A DNA stretch of 64,000 bases from Haloarcula hispanica ATCC 33960 (GTDB lineage Archaea > Halobacteriota > Halobacteria > Halobacteriales > Haloarculaceae). Both the position numbers and the translations under genes were made by a program. The notes under the pieces are model-generated. The model ran no database searches and was not told the origin of the DNA. It was given only the letters and a program-made list of their open reading frames with translations. The DNA lies in NCBI RefSeq assembly GCF_000223905.1, contig NC_015944.1, positions 248,001 through 312,000 on the forward strand, in the 5' to 3' direction. Of the stretch, positions 1 to 9,201 are shown piece by piece; within the stretch, counting starts at the first letter, position 1, and every line of letters begins with the position of its first letter.

Positions 1-764
1 ACGTGGTCGCCGACGGTGATAGCGCCCAGAACTTTCGTGCCCGCGCCGATGACGACATGGTCGCCGATGTCGGGGTGTCGTTTGTACCCCTTTTTCAGTC
101 TGTGTTCGTCGCTCTCGTCGGCCTCGAAGTGGAGCGCGCCGAGCGTTACGTCCTGATAGAGGCGTACCCACTCGCCGACGGTCGTGGTTTCACCGATGAC
201 GACACCGGTTCCGTGGTCGATGAAGAAGTAGTCGCCGATTTCAGCGCCGGGGTGGATGTCGATACCGGTCTCAGTCTTGGCGTATTCGGTGAGTTCGCGA
301 GCGTACTCGGATGCCCCGGCCTCGTAGAGTGTGTGTGCGACCCGCTGTACGAGTATCGCCATGAAGCCCGGATAGGACCGGATTATCTCCATGTACGTCT
401 TCGCCGCCGGATCGCCTTTGAACGCGGCCTCGACGTCTCTTTTGAGTCGCGTTCGAATTGCTGGGAGCCGATTGATGACGGCGTCGACCGTCTCAGCGGG
501 GTCAGATCCGGCGTACGGTCTGATACCGGCAAAGAAGAGGCCACCAAGGGTGTCGAGACGGTCCAGCACGGCGAGTTCGTCCCGGACCAGTTCAGCGGCG
601 TTCCAGCAGGTCGGGAAGAACAGTCGCTTGAGGATGTCGACTTCCGGCCGTCGGTGTTCCCGCCGCGGAAACTCCATCTGTGTCTGTGTGGGAAACGGCT
701 CTTCGTCGGCCTGGTATGCCTCGAACAGTTTCTCGTGTGTGTCGCCCGTGTAACAGTAGTCCAT
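1..764 (-). CDS. cysE: serine O-acetyltransferase (C-terminus cut by window edge)
   Basis: Transfers acetyl from acetyl-CoA to L-serine, giving O-acetylserine for cysteine synthesis in the cytoplasm. The first 254 codons are visible, starting at ATG 764 (MDYCYTGDTHEKL). The N-terminal half is the helical SAT domain. From about residue 170 there is left-handed beta-helix sequence with hexapeptide-repeat spacing (IDIHPGAEIGDYFFIDHG, then VVIGAGTKVLGAITVGDHV), containing the IDHGTG stretch typical of the active site. It resembles the long N-terminal EpsC/CysE type. No cysK or other cysteine gene lies beside it. The family call is safe; the C-terminus cannot be seen. Confidence 0.9.
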   Translation of the reverse strand, partial: MDYCYTGDTHEKLFEAYQADEEPFPTQTQMEFPRREHRRPEVDILKRLFFPTCWNAAELVRDELAVLDRLDTLGGLFFAGIRPYAGSDPAETVDAVINRLPAIRTRLKRDVEAAFKGDPAAKTYMEIIRSYPGFMAILVQRVAHTLYEAGASEYARELTEYAKTETGIDIHPGAEIGDYFFIDHGTGVVIGETTTVGEWVRLYQDVTLGALHFEADESDEHRLKKGYKRHPDIGDHVVIGAGTKVLGAITVGDH

Positions 765-915
765 ATCGGATGGTTGGGCTGAACCATCTTAGTTCTGAAA
801 CAACAGTTCTCTCTTTGGCTATATGTTGTGTTCTCGCTGGCGCAGTAGAACTGCAAACGAGCAGCATCCCACACTGAGAGGTAGCTATTTGAGACTGGCT
901 TGTCATCGAGTCTGT

Positions 916-1116
916 ATGAACGGCGAGTGCTACTTCTGTCACGGCATCGTCTCCCCACCGGAGGAGGGCCACATCTGGCTGCGTGAGCACGACAGCCACG
1001 AGGTGTATATGCACGAACAGTGTGCTAGCGGCCACAACGTCATCGAAGGGGGGCAGAACCCGGCCGGTGAACTCCTGATTACGTGCCCGGAATGTGGCGA
1101 AGTCGAAACCGTGTAG
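916..1116 (+). CDS. small zinc-ribbon protein, 66 aa
   Basis: A short protein starting at ATG 916 (MNGECYFC). It has a CYFC knuckle at residues 5-8, histidines and a Cys in the middle (DSHEVYMHEQC), and a second knuckle CPEC near residue 59, so one zinc site or a small two-site ribbon is likely. The acidic composition fits the host. It is convergent with folD and stands alone. Function unknown; such small zinc proteins are abundant in haloarchaea and may bind nucleic acid or protein partners. Confidence 0.7.
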   Translation: MNGECYFCHGIVSPPEEGHIWLREHDSHEVYMHEQCASGHNVIEGGQNPAGELLITCPECGEVETV

Positions 1117-1158
1117 CAATCCACGCAGGTAGCCCGGCGGACTGCCAGCGCGCCCATC

Positions 1159-2052
1159 CTACGGGAGTGAAATATCGACGCCGGACTGCAGGCTGGCGGC
1201 TTTCACGGTGTTGTACATCAGCATCGCGATGGTGAGCGGGCCGACGCCGCCCGGGACCGGCGTGATGGCGTCTGCCTTCGCTTTCGCGCTCTCGAAGTCC
1301 ACGTCCCCGACGAGTTCGTACCCCTTCTCCGTGTCAGCATCAACCCGGTTGATGCCCACATCAATAACTGTCGTACCCGCCGAGAGCATCGATCCGTCTA
1401 TCATTTCCGGAACCCCGGCGGCGGCGATCACGATGTCGGCGTTGCGAGTCTTTTCGGCCAGGTCGTCAGTTCGGGAGTGACACACAGTTGTCGTCGCGTT
1501 TCCGCCCGGGCCGTACTGAATGAGCAGGTTCGCCATCGGCTTGCCGACGATGTCCGAGCGACCGACGACAACGGCGTCTTTCCCCTCCGTCTCCACACCA
1601 GTTTCGGCCAGTATCTTCTGTATTCCGTGGGGCGTACAGGGCTTGTATCGAGCATTGCCGGCGACGAGCCGGCCGACGTTTTCGGGATGGAACCCGTCGA
1701 CGTCTTTCATTGGATCGATCCGCTCCAAGACGTCGCGCTTGGGAACGTGGTCGGGGACCGGCATCTGGACGAGAATTCCGTGGACGGCCGGGTCCGCGTT
1801 CAGCTCGTCGATGGTCGAAAACAGCGTCTCAGCCGGTTCGTCCGCGCTAATTTCGTAATGGAACCCCTCGATGCCGATCTCCTCACAGGCCTGTTGTTTC
1901 ATCGAGACGTACGTTTCACTCGCGCCGTCGTCGCTCATCAACACCGTCGCCAGCCCCGGTGTGACAGCCTCGCCGACGAGCGTGTCCGTGCACGCCGCGA
2001 CGCCCGCTGTGATCTGGTCGCCGATTTCGTTGCCGTCGATTATTGTAGTCAT
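1159..2052 (-). CDS. folD: bifunctional methylenetetrahydrofolate dehydrogenase/cyclohydrolase
   Basis: Interconverts 5,10-methylene-, 5,10-methenyl- and 10-formyl-tetrahydrofolate using NADP. The 297 aa are full length for FolD. The N-terminal catalytic domain carries the YVSMKQQACEEIGI segment with the catalytic Lys, followed by GILVQMPVPDHV and PMKDVDGFHPENVG. The Rossmann part has VVGRSDIVGKP, and the C-terminal signature is PVPGGVGPLTIAML. Start is ATG 2052 (MTTIIDGNEIG). It is divergent from trpEG and convergent with the small zinc protein. No other folate gene is adjacent. Confidence 0.96.
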   Translation of the reverse strand: MTTIIDGNEIGDQITAGVAACTDTLVGEAVTPGLATVLMSDDGASETYVSMKQQACEEIGIEGFHYEISADEPAETLFSTIDELNADPAVHGILVQMPVPDHVPKRDVLERIDPMKDVDGFHPENVGRLVAGNARYKPCTPHGIQKILAETGVETEGKDAVVVGRSDIVGKPMANLLIQYGPGGNATTTVCHSRTDDLAEKTRNADIVIAAAGVPEMIDGSMLSAGTTVIDVGINRVDADTEKGYELVGDVDFESAKAKADAITPVPGGVGPLTIAMLMYNTVKAASLQSGVDISLP

Positions 2053-2309
2053 TATTGCTGTGTTCGCTATCGGCCCGGGAGTCCCCGGTCAGGCGTCCGG
2101 AGTGGGAACCGCTGCTGGACGGTCGGCTGTCGGGGCTGGGCAAGCGTTCGATACTCGTCTCAACCCCCGCCGGAATAGTCGGCGATGGGGAATAATCCAG
2201 CCTTTGAAGTGACATCGGCTATTCGTCCAGCGTGCAACCACAAGCGGTCGACAATTCGACAGTATTTCGGGTAAAGGGGCGAGGTACCGAAGGTTTTTGT
2301 CCGAACCCG

Positions 2310-2328
2310 TGGTTGGTCTACACAACCA
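2310..2328. promoter_or_regulatory. inverted repeat upstream of trpE
   Basis: Perfect 6-bp arms TGGTTG and CAACCA separated by 7 nt, ending 41 nt before the trpE ATG at 2370. The position fits an operator or a short leader hairpin for the trpEG pair. No regulator gene is adjacent, so the role is inference. Confidence 0.35.
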
Positions 2329-2369
2329 TACCGGGAGGCATCGCCCTCTCATCCGGGAGCAACTGCACT

Positions 2370-3881
2370 ATGAGTGAGATTCGGTTCAGCACCGACAGAG
2401 AATCGTTCATCGAAACCGCGAGGACCGCAGCGGACGGCGCTCGCGTGCCGGTCGAAGCGCGCGTCACAGTCCCTGACCCGTTCGAGGCGTATCGCCGCGC
2501 CCGGGACGGGAACACAGACGGCTTCTACCTCGAGACGACCGGCGGGCAATCCGGCTGGGGGTACTTCGGCGTCGATCCGGTCGAGCAAATCGAAGTCTCT
2601 GCGAGCGCGACGCCCGCACAGGACGGCGGGAGTCCGAGTATCGAGACCATCGACGAGCTACTCGACCGCGAACACCTAGAGCGCGGCGACTGTACGGTTC
2701 CGTACCCGTGTGGCGCGTTCGGCTGGCTTTCCTACGACGTGGCACGGGAACTGGAAGATATCCCAGAGACTACCGTTTCGGACGGCCTCCCACGGCTTCA
2801 GTTTGGCGTGTTCGACTGCATCGCCGCGTGGGAGGAGCCACACGACGGCGACGTCGAGATACATGTAACGGCCTGTCCCACCGTCGACGGGTCGGCTGAA
2901 TCGGCATTCGAGCGTGGCCGGACGATGGCCCGAGAGCTAGCACAGGACGCCATCCACGGCGAGAAACACGTCCAGTCCCAGCCAACCGCTGCGAGTCAGG
3001 CCACGTTCGAGAGCGAGTGCGGCGAAGCAGCGTTCGCCGACCGCGTCCGGCAAATAAAACAGTACGTCAGGGACGGCGACACGTTCCAGACAAACGTCTC
3101 ACACCGGCTGACCGCCCCGGCGGCCGTCCACCCGGTCGACACCTTCGACGCCGTCCGTCGGGTGAATCCGGCTCCGTACTCAGCCCTGCTTGAGTTCCCC
3201 GGCGTCGACCTTGTCAGCGCCAGCCCGGAGCTGTTGCTGGACGTCGATGGCGACCAGTTGCTTACGGAGCCGATTGCCGGAACGCGGCCGCGAGGCGCGA
3301 CGCCGTCCGAAGACGAGGACCTTGAGGCAGACCTCTGTAGCGACGAGAAGGAGCGGGCTGAACACGCCATGCTGGTCGACCTCGAACGCAATGACCTCGG
3401 CAAGGTCAGCGAGTATGGGTCCGTCGACGTCGCCGAGTACCGCCGCGTCGACCGGTATTCCGAGGTGATGCACCTCGTGTCTCTCATCGAAGGGGAATTA
3501 CGCGACGACGTGAGCATTGCCGACGCGGTCGCAGCCGTGTTCCCCGGCGGAACCATCACCGGCGCGCCGAAGCCGCGGACGATGGAGATTATCGACGAGG
3601 TGGAGCGGACCCGACGAGGGCCCTACACCGGCAGTATCGGGATGTTTGGTTTCGACGATCGAGCGACGCTGAACATCACGATCAGGACGCTGGTTCACTA
3701 CGACGGCGAGTACCGCCTCCGCGTCGGGAGCGGCATCGTACACGACTCCGTTCCAGAGGCGGAGTACAGGGAGACACTGGACAAGGCCCGGGCGCTCGTT
3801 ACTGCCGTCGACGAGGCGCTCGGCGAACAGGGGTCGTTCGCCGTCGAATCCGAGACCGAACCGATGGAGGGGATGCGATGA
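2370..3881 (+). CDS. trpE: anthranilate synthase component I (chorismate-binding)
   Basis: Converts chorismate plus ammonia to anthranilate, first committed step to tryptophan. The length is 503 aa from ATG 2370 ([11 protein letters not shown]). The chorismate-binding domain is complete: [10 protein letters not shown] near residue 300, [39 protein letters not shown] and GSIGMFGFD. The Ala in PIAGT is the anthranilate-synthase form; bacterial PabB-type enzymes commonly carry Lys here. The N-terminal region reads FYLETTGG where tryptophan-sensitive enzymes usually show LLES, so feedback control may differ. It overlaps trpG by 4 nt (ATGA). No other trp gene is close, so a second copy used for another aromatic product is possible. 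Confidence 0.88.
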   Translation: MSEIRFSTDRESFIETARTAADGARVPVEARVTVPDPFEAYRRARDGNTDGFYLETTGGQSGWGYFGVDPVEQIEVSASATPAQDGGSPSIETIDELLDREHLERGDCTVPYPCGAFGWLSYDVARELEDIPETTVSDGLPRLQFGVFDCIAAWEEPHDGDVEIHVTACPTVDGSAESAFERGRTMARELAQDAIHGEKHVQSQPTAASQATFESECGEAAFADRVRQIKQYVRDGDTFQTNVSHRLTAPAAVHPVDTFDAVRRVNPAPYSALLEFPGVDLVSASPELLLDVDGDQLLTEPIAGTRPRGATPSEDEDLEADLCSDEKERAEHAMLVDLERNDLGKVSEYGSVDVAEYRRVDRYSEVMHLVSLIEGELRDDVSIADAVAAVFPGGTITGAPKPRTMEIIDEVERTRRGPYTGSIGMFGFDDRATLNITIRTLVHYDGEYRLRVGSGIVHDSVPEAEYRETLDKARALVTAVDEALGEQGSFAVESETEPMEGMR

Positions 3882-4450
3882 TACTCATTATCGACAACTA
3901 CGATTCCTTCGCCTACAATCTGGTCCAGTACGTCGGCGAGTTCGACGATGTCACGGTCCGCCGGAACGACGCTATCGATGTTGAGGGCATCCACGAACTC
4001 GACCCGGACGGCATCGTCGTCTCGCCGGGGCCCGGGACGCCCGCAGAGGCCGGCGTGTCCATCGACGTGTTCGCCGAGACAGAGTACCCGGCGCTTGGCG
4101 TCTGTCTGGGCCACCAGGCGCTCTGTGCGGCCCACGGGACTCCTGTCGGCCACGCGCCGAGCGTGGTCCACGGGAAGCCCTCGGAGGTCCGCCACGATGG
4201 AACGAGGCTATACGACGGGATCAACGACCCGTTCGAGGTCGGGCGGTATCACTCGCTGGCCGTTGAGGCGGCAGCGCTCCCGGACGAGCTGGAGGAGACG
4301 GCCTACACCAACGACGAGCAGGGCGTCGTGATGGGCGTCCAGCACGCCGAGAAACCACACATCGGCGTCCAGTTCCATCCGGAGAGCATCCTCACTGACG
4401 CCGGGAAACAGATCGTCGAGAACTTCTGTACCGGAATCGCCGAGGCCTGA
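3878..4450 (+). CDS. trpG: anthranilate synthase component II (glutamine amidotransferase)
   Basis: Class I glutamine amidotransferase of 190 aa that supplies ammonia to TrpE. The N-terminus [18 protein letters not shown] is diagnostic. The nucleophile Cys is in [10 protein letters not shown] (about residue 79), an oxyanion loop SPGPGTP lies upstream, and the His-Glu pair is in FHPESI near the C-terminus. It overlaps the end of trpE by 4 nt, so the two are translationally coupled. No aminodeoxychorismate lyase gene follows, which argues against a pabAB unit. Confidence 0.92.
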   Translation: MILIIDNYDSFAYNLVQYVGEFDDVTVRRNDAIDVEGIHELDPDGIVVSPGPGTPAEAGVSIDVFAETEYPALGVCLGHQALCAAHGTPVGHAPSVVHGKPSEVRHDGTRLYDGINDPFEVGRYHSLAVEAAALPDELEETAYTNDEQGVVMGVQHAEKPHIGVQFHPESILTDAGKQIVENFCTGIAEA

Positions 4451-4480
4451 AACCGCAGCGCCCGCGGTTTATTTCTTTTC
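4450..4480 (+). terminator. hairpin plus T-rich tract between convergent genes
   Basis: Perfect 7-bp arms AAACCGC and GCGGTTT with a 7-nt loop start at the last base of the trpG stop codon and run into ATTTCTTTTC. It lies between convergent trpG and the BCCT gene, whose stop codon falls inside the tract. It reads as a terminator for trpG; archaeal termination depends mainly on the T-rich tract. Confidence 0.5.
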
Positions 4481-6325
4481 TGGTGGGTCCACATCGTGAT
4501 GCGTCTGAATGTCCGGCAGTTTCCTGACGGCGCGTCGGAAGAGGGAGGTGTGGCCCTGCTCGTCCCGGTACCAGGTCACGGTCAGCCCGCCGACCGCCAC
4601 AAGTGATATTACGGCGAACGGGCCGCCAGTCAGGACGGCCAGGGCCTGAAGCGTCTCAGCACCACCGAGAAGCAACACCGAAACGGCGACTGAACCCTGA
4701 AAAATACCCCAGAAGACGATATGCGTCGCCGACGGTGCCATCCCCCGTCGCGTTGCCAGAACAGAGACGACGAGCGTCGAGGTGTCCGCCGACGTGGCCA
4801 TGAACACGATGATGAGCGCGAGAAACAGGAACATCAGAAGCTGTCCAAGCGGTAATGACGCGAACAGCGGGAAGCCGGCGACCGCCTCCGAACCGCCACG
4901 TTGTGCGATCGCGGCGAGAATATCGGCCTGCCCCGTCTGCTGGATGAACAGCGACGTACCACCGAGCAGTAGGAACCAGACCATCGTCGCCGCCGAGGTC
5001 GCAACGACACTCGTGAACACGACAGTTCTGACCCGGCGACCGCGGGAGAGTGCGGCGATGAACAGCCCTGCGAAGGGTGCCCACGAAAACCACCACGACC
5101 AGTTCCAGACGGTCCACGCCGCGACCCACTGCCCGCCCGTGTGAAGACTCAACGGAACGAACTCCACCACGTAAGTCCCGAGTGCCTGCGTTCCTCGCTG
5201 GAGAATGAACAACCGTGGACCGACGGCGGCGATGAGAAGCGCGAACAGGCCAAACAAGACGATATTGAGGCCGGCGATGCGACGGATGCCACGGTGGATC
5301 CCAGTCGCGCTGGAGACAACAAATATCAGGGTCAAGCCGCCGACGAACAGGACCGGCCCGACCTCACCGGCTGCCACGTCCCACTGGTAATTGATCCCGG
5401 CGAGGAACTGCTCGCTCACGAGTGCGACCGAGGTGGCGATGCCCCCGATAGTGGCAAAAACGGCCAGCGTATCGACCAGTGTGGCCCAGGCCGAATCGAG
5501 CTCATCGACACCGAGCAAGGGGGCCAGCACTGTCGAGACCCGGAGCGGAGCGCCCCGCGTGAACGCGAAGTACGCTATCGGGACGCCGATGACAGCGTAT
5601 GCGCTCCAGGCCGAGACGCCCCAGTGAAAGAGGGTGTACACAAGCGCGCCGTTGACGGCGCCCGGCGACCCGGCTGCTGCCCCGATGTACGGCGGTGGCT
5701 GGTCGTAGTGAAACAAGGCCTCAGTGGGGCCCCAGAACACCAGTCCGGCCGCGATGCCGGCGGTGAAAACGAGCGTAAAGTATGTCGGATACGTGTAGCT
5801 TGGCTCCGTGTCCGGACCGCCGAGTTTGATTTCGCCCCAGGGCCCAAGCAACAGAAACAGACAGTAACAGACCGAGAGGAAGACCGCGGCGAGAAACAGC
5901 GGGCCGCCGCCGCGAAGGACTGTGGCAGCAGCGGCGTCGACGGCACCCGTCGTCCGGGCAGGGAATGCGATCTGGAGCCCGAAGAACGCGGCGAACACGA
6001 GCACCGGGAACGCGAGGATGGCTGGCTCGTGCTGTGTGAGGAACTCTTTGATGGCCCGTCTGACCTTTGTCCGCCGGACGCGGAGCAGGACATCGGCCGC
6101 GGCCGGTGCGGTGTTGTCTTCGGAGTACGGAAGCAGCGCGATGTAACACAGTCCCGAACTGAAAAACACGAGGGCGATAGTCAGCCACGCTGGACCAGTC
6201 ACGGCTTCGCCGACAAGCGTCGGAAAGAAGAACCCCGCAAGCACGAGCGCCCCGGATGCGGCACACAGTGTCACCAGTAGCCGGCCGACGATCTCCGAAA
6301 TGCCACTGGCGTCTGAGGTGGCCAT
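4469..6325 (-). CDS. BCCT-family betaine/choline/carnitine transporter
   Basis: Secondary transporter for trimethylammonium osmolytes such as glycine betaine. The 618-aa protein has about twelve hydrophobic segments and family landmarks: the ALFHYDQPPP region after FWGPTEALF, FHWGVSAWSAYAVIGVPIAYF, and the tryptophan-rich core WTVWNWSWWFSWAPFAGLFIA near residue 390, which forms the substrate aromatic box in this family. Start is ATG 6325 (MATSDASGISE). The N-terminus is extended by two extra hydrophobic segments compared with short bacterial members. Uptake of compatible solutes suits a halophile. It stands alone, with an inverted repeat in its promoter. Confidence 0.93.
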   Translation of the reverse strand: MATSDASGISEIVGRLLVTLCAASGALVLAGFFFPTLVGEAVTGPAWLTIALVFFSSGLCYIALLPYSEDNTAPAAADVLLRVRRTKVRRAIKEFLTQHEPAILAFPVLVFAAFFGLQIAFPARTTGAVDAAAATVLRGGGPLFLAAVFLSVCYCLFLLLGPWGEIKLGGPDTEPSYTYPTYFTLVFTAGIAAGLVFWGPTEALFHYDQPPPYIGAAAGSPGAVNGALVYTLFHWGVSAWSAYAVIGVPIAYFAFTRGAPLRVSTVLAPLLGVDELDSAWATLVDTLAVFATIGGIATSVALVSEQFLAGINYQWDVAAGEVGPVLFVGGLTLIFVVSSATGIHRGIRRIAGLNIVLFGLFALLIAAVGPRLFILQRGTQALGTYVVEFVPLSLHTGGQWVAAWTVWNWSWWFSWAPFAGLFIAALSRGRRVRTVVFTSVVATSAATMVWFLLLGGTSLFIQQTGQADILAAIAQRGGSEAVAGFPLFASLPLGQLLMFLFLALIIVFMATSADTSTLVVSVLATRRGMAPSATHIVFWGIFQGSVAVSVLLLGGAETLQALAVLTGGPFAVISLVAVGGLTVTWYRDEQGHTSLFRRAVRKLPDIQTHHDVDPPEKK

Positions 6326-6328
6326 GCG

Positions 6329-6345
6329 TCGATATTCAGTATCGA
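6329..6345. promoter_or_regulatory. inverted repeat between TATA element and BCCT start
   Basis: Perfect arms TCGATA and TATCGA with a 5-nt spacer lie 3 nt upstream of the BCCT ATG. A TATA-like stretch (TAATATATG, minus strand) follows at about 6350-6358. An operator placed between TATA and a leaderless start would block transcription when bound. The regulator is unknown. Confidence 0.4.
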
Positions 6346-6427
6346 ATACATATATTACTATCCCACAGCGCGCTTCAAACTGGAGTCAGGGCGTCTCGAT
6401 CCTGTCGGTGGCAGGCTGCAAGACAGT

Positions 6428-7684
6428 TTACTCGGGGGCGTCGGCTTCGGGTCCATCGCCGTCCGTCTCGATTCCGTCCAGCAGTGCTTCGCTCGACCCG
6501 CGGCCCAGCACCGACTGGCCCAGGAGCCGCCCGCCGATAGAGCGGGGATTGATAACTTCGTCCGCCCCGACAGCGCGGAACTTTTCGACGTGTTTCTCGG
6601 CGGTCGCCGCCGCGACTGTTCTGATGTCCGGATTGACGTTTTTCGTTGCGATGACCGCGAGCACGTCGCGTGCGTCGTCGTTACTCCCCACCACAACGCC
6701 ACTCGCAGTCCCGACGCGTGCATCCCGGAGAACGTCCTCGTCGGTTGGGTCGCCGGTGAGCAGGTTCACGTCCTCGCTCTGCAGCGACGCGACGGTTTCC
6801 TCGTCGGGCGTGACGACGACGACCTCCGTCTCGTCGCCCAGCTCCTCGAGCAGCGATGCCGTAACGTCTCCGTACCCCAGAACCACGATGTGGTCCTCGA
6901 GAAGTGTGAGTTCTGATGCTGTCATGACTCCGAACGCTGTCGCCATTCTGGATTCGATAGCGGGGCCAATGAGCGCGCCTACGGCGACGGTGAACGCGCC
7001 GGTTCCGAACAGGATGATAGAGAGCGAGAACCACCGTGCTTCCGCTGTCACAGGTGTGATATCGCCGTAACCAACCGTCGCGATTGTGACGACGACGTAG
7101 TACACGGCGTCGCCCCAACTGTCGAGTTCGAGGAACTGGCCTCGCAGCCCGTAGGCACCCACGGTCCCGTAGAGAACGACGCCAAAAATCGCCGACAGCG
7201 ATGCGATCTGAATCGGCGAGAGGTCAAGAGACTGGTCGAACCGGTGACGGTTGCGGACCAGCAGCGGGTACGTGACCAGCGTCAGCAACAACAACGGGAT
7301 ATCAGTTGGCTGAAACGTGGTAAGCGGCAGTACTACCAAACCGAGAAGCACGACGGCCGCCACGCGCCACGCGAGTTGTTTGCGCCGCTGGAGCCCGACC
7401 GTCACGATGCCGAGGACGAACGCGAACAACACCCCACCGAACCTGACGAACGGTAGCGGAAGGTCGACGACGGCGGTCAGCGGGCCATTAAGTGCAAGCG
7501 ACGCCTGACTCAGATTCGAAAGGCCGGTCACGAACGCCAGCAGCGCGACCGTCCCGGTCAGGACGACCGTCGGTTTTGCGCCGGATAGCTCGTCCCACTC
7601 GACGAACGGGACTCTGTCAGCCGGATAGAACACGTCCTCCAGCGTCCGGTCCGACGAGTCTTCTGGGACGTTAGCCATTAGCAT
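6428..7684 (-). CDS. potassium channel with RCK (TrkA-N) domain
   Basis: Membrane K+ channel with a cytoplasmic gating domain, 418 aa. Residues about 30-155 contain four hydrophobic segments; a pore module follows with selectivity filter TVGYGD near residue 201 between two further TMs. The C-terminal half is a Rossmann RCK domain beginning HIVVLGYGDVT (about residue 268) and running through DVNLLTGDPTDEDVL. The third glycine of the usual GxGxxG is Thr here. Start is taken as ATG 7684; an in-frame ATG two codons later is equally possible. A TATA-like TTTTTATATT sits about 22 nt upstream, so the mRNA is probably leaderless. Single gene. Confidence 0.9.
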   Translation of the reverse strand: MLMANVPEDSSDRTLEDVFYPADRVPFVEWDELSGAKPTVVLTGTVALLAFVTGLSNLSQASLALNGPLTAVVDLPLPFVRFGGVLFAFVLGIVTVGLQRRKQLAWRVAAVVLLGLVVLPLTTFQPTDIPLLLLTLVTYPLLVRNRHRFDQSLDLSPIQIASLSAIFGVVLYGTVGAYGLRGQFLELDSWGDAVYYVVVTIATVGYGDITPVTAEARWFSLSIILFGTGAFTVAVGALIGPAIESRMATAFGVMTASELTLLEDHIVVLGYGDVTASLLEELGDETEVVVVTPDEETVASLQSEDVNLLTGDPTDEDVLRDARVGTASGVVVGSNDDARDVLAVIATKNVNPDIRTVAAATAEKHVEKFRAVGADEVINPRSIGGRLLGQSVLGRGSSEALLDGIETDGDGPEADAPE

Positions 7685-7850
7685 ACTTTTGTCGGAGTCA
7701 ATATAAAAAACACGCGGCGAGCGGGCACCGAACTCAAGTCAGCGGGCCACATACGACCAAATCAATGCGTCGATTGCACGAGCATGGGTGTCGCCGTTCG
7801 CCAAGGACGCTTAGAGAGAGTTGGAGCCGACTCATCTGGAGGGCGGACAG

Positions 7851-8261
7851 ATGAACGCCGCCGTCCTGTTCGGACTGGGAACGATGATAGCCTGGGGGTT
7901 CTGGATAGCGTTTGGCAACGTCGCGTCAAGTACAATGGACCCGGAGACCGCGGCGTTCGTGTCCTACGCCGCTGCAACGGTCGTCACCGGGATATACGTC
8001 GTTGTCTCAGACGCATCGTCCGTCGTCACGAACCGGGGGATGATGTTTGCCGGCGCGGCGGGCGTCGCGGCGGCCGTCGGCGTGGTCTCGACGTTCGTCG
8101 GCGTGACTGTGGGGCCCACGTCGATCGTGTCCACCATCGGCGGGATGTACTTCATCACTGCCGCAGTCATCGGCGTTATCGCGTTCGGGGAGTCCATGAC
8201 GTTGACGAAAGCCGCCGGCATCGGTCTGGCGCTGATAGCGATTGTCGTCATCAATCAGTGA
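7851..8261 (+). CDS. half-size EamA/DMT-type membrane protein
   Basis: A 136-aa protein made almost entirely of hydrophobic segments, consistent with four to five TMs (starting MNAAVLFGLGTMIAWGFW and ending AAGIGLALIAIVVINQ). It matches one EamA repeat of the drug/metabolite transporter superfamily, so it would have to dimerise to form a ten-TM-like transporter. ATG 7851 is preferred over an in-frame TTG at 7821 because GGAGGGC precedes it at suitable spacing. Substrate unknown. Confidence 0.75.
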   Translation: MNAAVLFGLGTMIAWGFWIAFGNVASSTMDPETAAFVSYAAATVVTGIYVVVSDASSVVTNRGMMFAGAAGVAAAVGVVSTFVGVTVGPTSIVSTIGGMYFITAAVIGVIAFGESMTLTKAAGIGLALIAIVVINQ

Positions 8262-8351
8262 CTGGACACAACTGGTTGGCTTTCGAGAACGTTGTGTGAG
8301 TGTCCCCCGTCACAGCAGGGGTTTATGAGATGGGGGCAGGTACGGCCGGAT

Positions 8352-8732
8352 ATGAAGCGCGTAATCAGCACCGACGAGGCACCGGCCGCGGTCGGCGCGT
8401 ACAGTCAGGCAACGTCGAACGGCGACCTCCTCATCACCGCCGGACAGCTCCCGCTAACGACAGACGGCGAACTCCTCGACGGCGAGCCAGTCGCCGACCA
8501 GACGCGGCAGTGCCTTCACAATGTCGCGGCGATTCTGGAGTCAGAAGACCTCTCGCTGGACGACGTACTCAAGACAACCGTCTATCTCGACGACATCGAC
8601 GACTTCGACTCGTTCAACGAGGCCTACAGCGAGTTTTTCGAATCGGAGCCACCGGCGCGGAGCGCCGTCGGCGTTGGTGCGGTCCCGAAAGGTGCAGCGG
8701 TCGAAATCGAAGCTATCGCGACCACCGAGTAG
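8352..8732 (+). CDS. ridA: RidA family enamine/imine deaminase
   Basis: Hydrolyses reactive enamine/imine intermediates released by PLP enzymes, protecting metabolism from 2-aminoacrylate. The 126 aa from ATG 8352 show the full YjgF/YER057c/UK114 pattern: GAYSQATSNGDLLITAGQLPL at the N-terminus, CLHNVAAILES in the middle, and PPARSAVGVGAVPKGAAVEIEAIA with the conserved Arg at the C-terminus. The protein is normally a trimer. It is convergent with the small gene at 8754-9023. Confidence 0.95.
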   Translation: MKRVISTDEAPAAVGAYSQATSNGDLLITAGQLPLTTDGELLDGEPVADQTRQCLHNVAAILESEDLSLDDVLKTTVYLDDIDDFDSFNEAYSEFFESEPPARSAVGVGAVPKGAAVEIEAIATTE

Positions 8733-8753
8733 CGAGCGCGGCCGTTCCGTATC

Positions 8754-9023
8754 TTATCGCAACTCCATCTGTTCTGCTCGCTCTGCGGCGAGCGTCGTCA
8801 GTTCGTCGACGCTACTGTCCGAGCGGTCCGCAAGGACGCGAAGCAACATTCCGAGCTGTATGGCCGCTGCCTCGCGGAGTTCGGCCGCCTCCTCGGTGTC
8901 GTTACCGAAATAGTACTCGTGGCGGCCGTCCTCGTGGATAATGCCGGTGTACACCGAGCGCAGGTCGGCCTCGGTTATCGCGGCTGACGCCTCCGTCTTG
9001 ACTTCCTCGAACCGTGGGTTCAT
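8754..9023 (-). CDS. small acidic conserved haloarchaeal protein, 89 aa
   Basis: Soluble helical protein beginning MNPRFEEVKTEASAAITEADL, with a short beta segment GRHEYYFGND and a long C-terminal helix ending AAERAEQMELR. No catalytic motif, cysteine pair or DNA-binding motif is visible. The acidic composition and clean start suggest a real gene. It is divergent from the formate-dehydrogenase-like unit. Function unknown. Confidence 0.65.
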   Translation of the reverse strand: MNPRFEEVKTEASAAITEADLRSVYTGIIHEDGRHEYYFGNDTEEAAELREAAAIQLGMLLRVLADRSDSSVDELTTLAAERAEQMELR

Positions 9024-9201
9024 GATTTCGATTGGGGGTAACGTCCCGCTGCCTCATTGTTTCAGCGGAACGACTCGGCCAGCGCTGTCCCATTATTGTG
9101 TAAGCAAGTGATATGTTGTGTGGGTCGATGACGCCACTGCAACCAGTGGTCCCGGGACCGCTCGGCTGGGGTTTTTAATCGTTCAACACGAGGCACAGAG
9201 T

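Noticed and set aside
3-782. 259-codon plus-strand frame at the window start
   Set aside because: Antisense to serine acetyltransferase, which shows clear hexapeptide repeats in the other strand.
3878-4450. pabA instead of trpG
   Set aside because: The partner subunit has PIAGT and no aminodeoxychorismate lyase gene follows; amphibolic use cannot be fully excluded.
5141-6280. 379-codon open frame on the plus strand
   Set aside because: Antisense to the BCCT transporter; low-complexity charged translation with no family.
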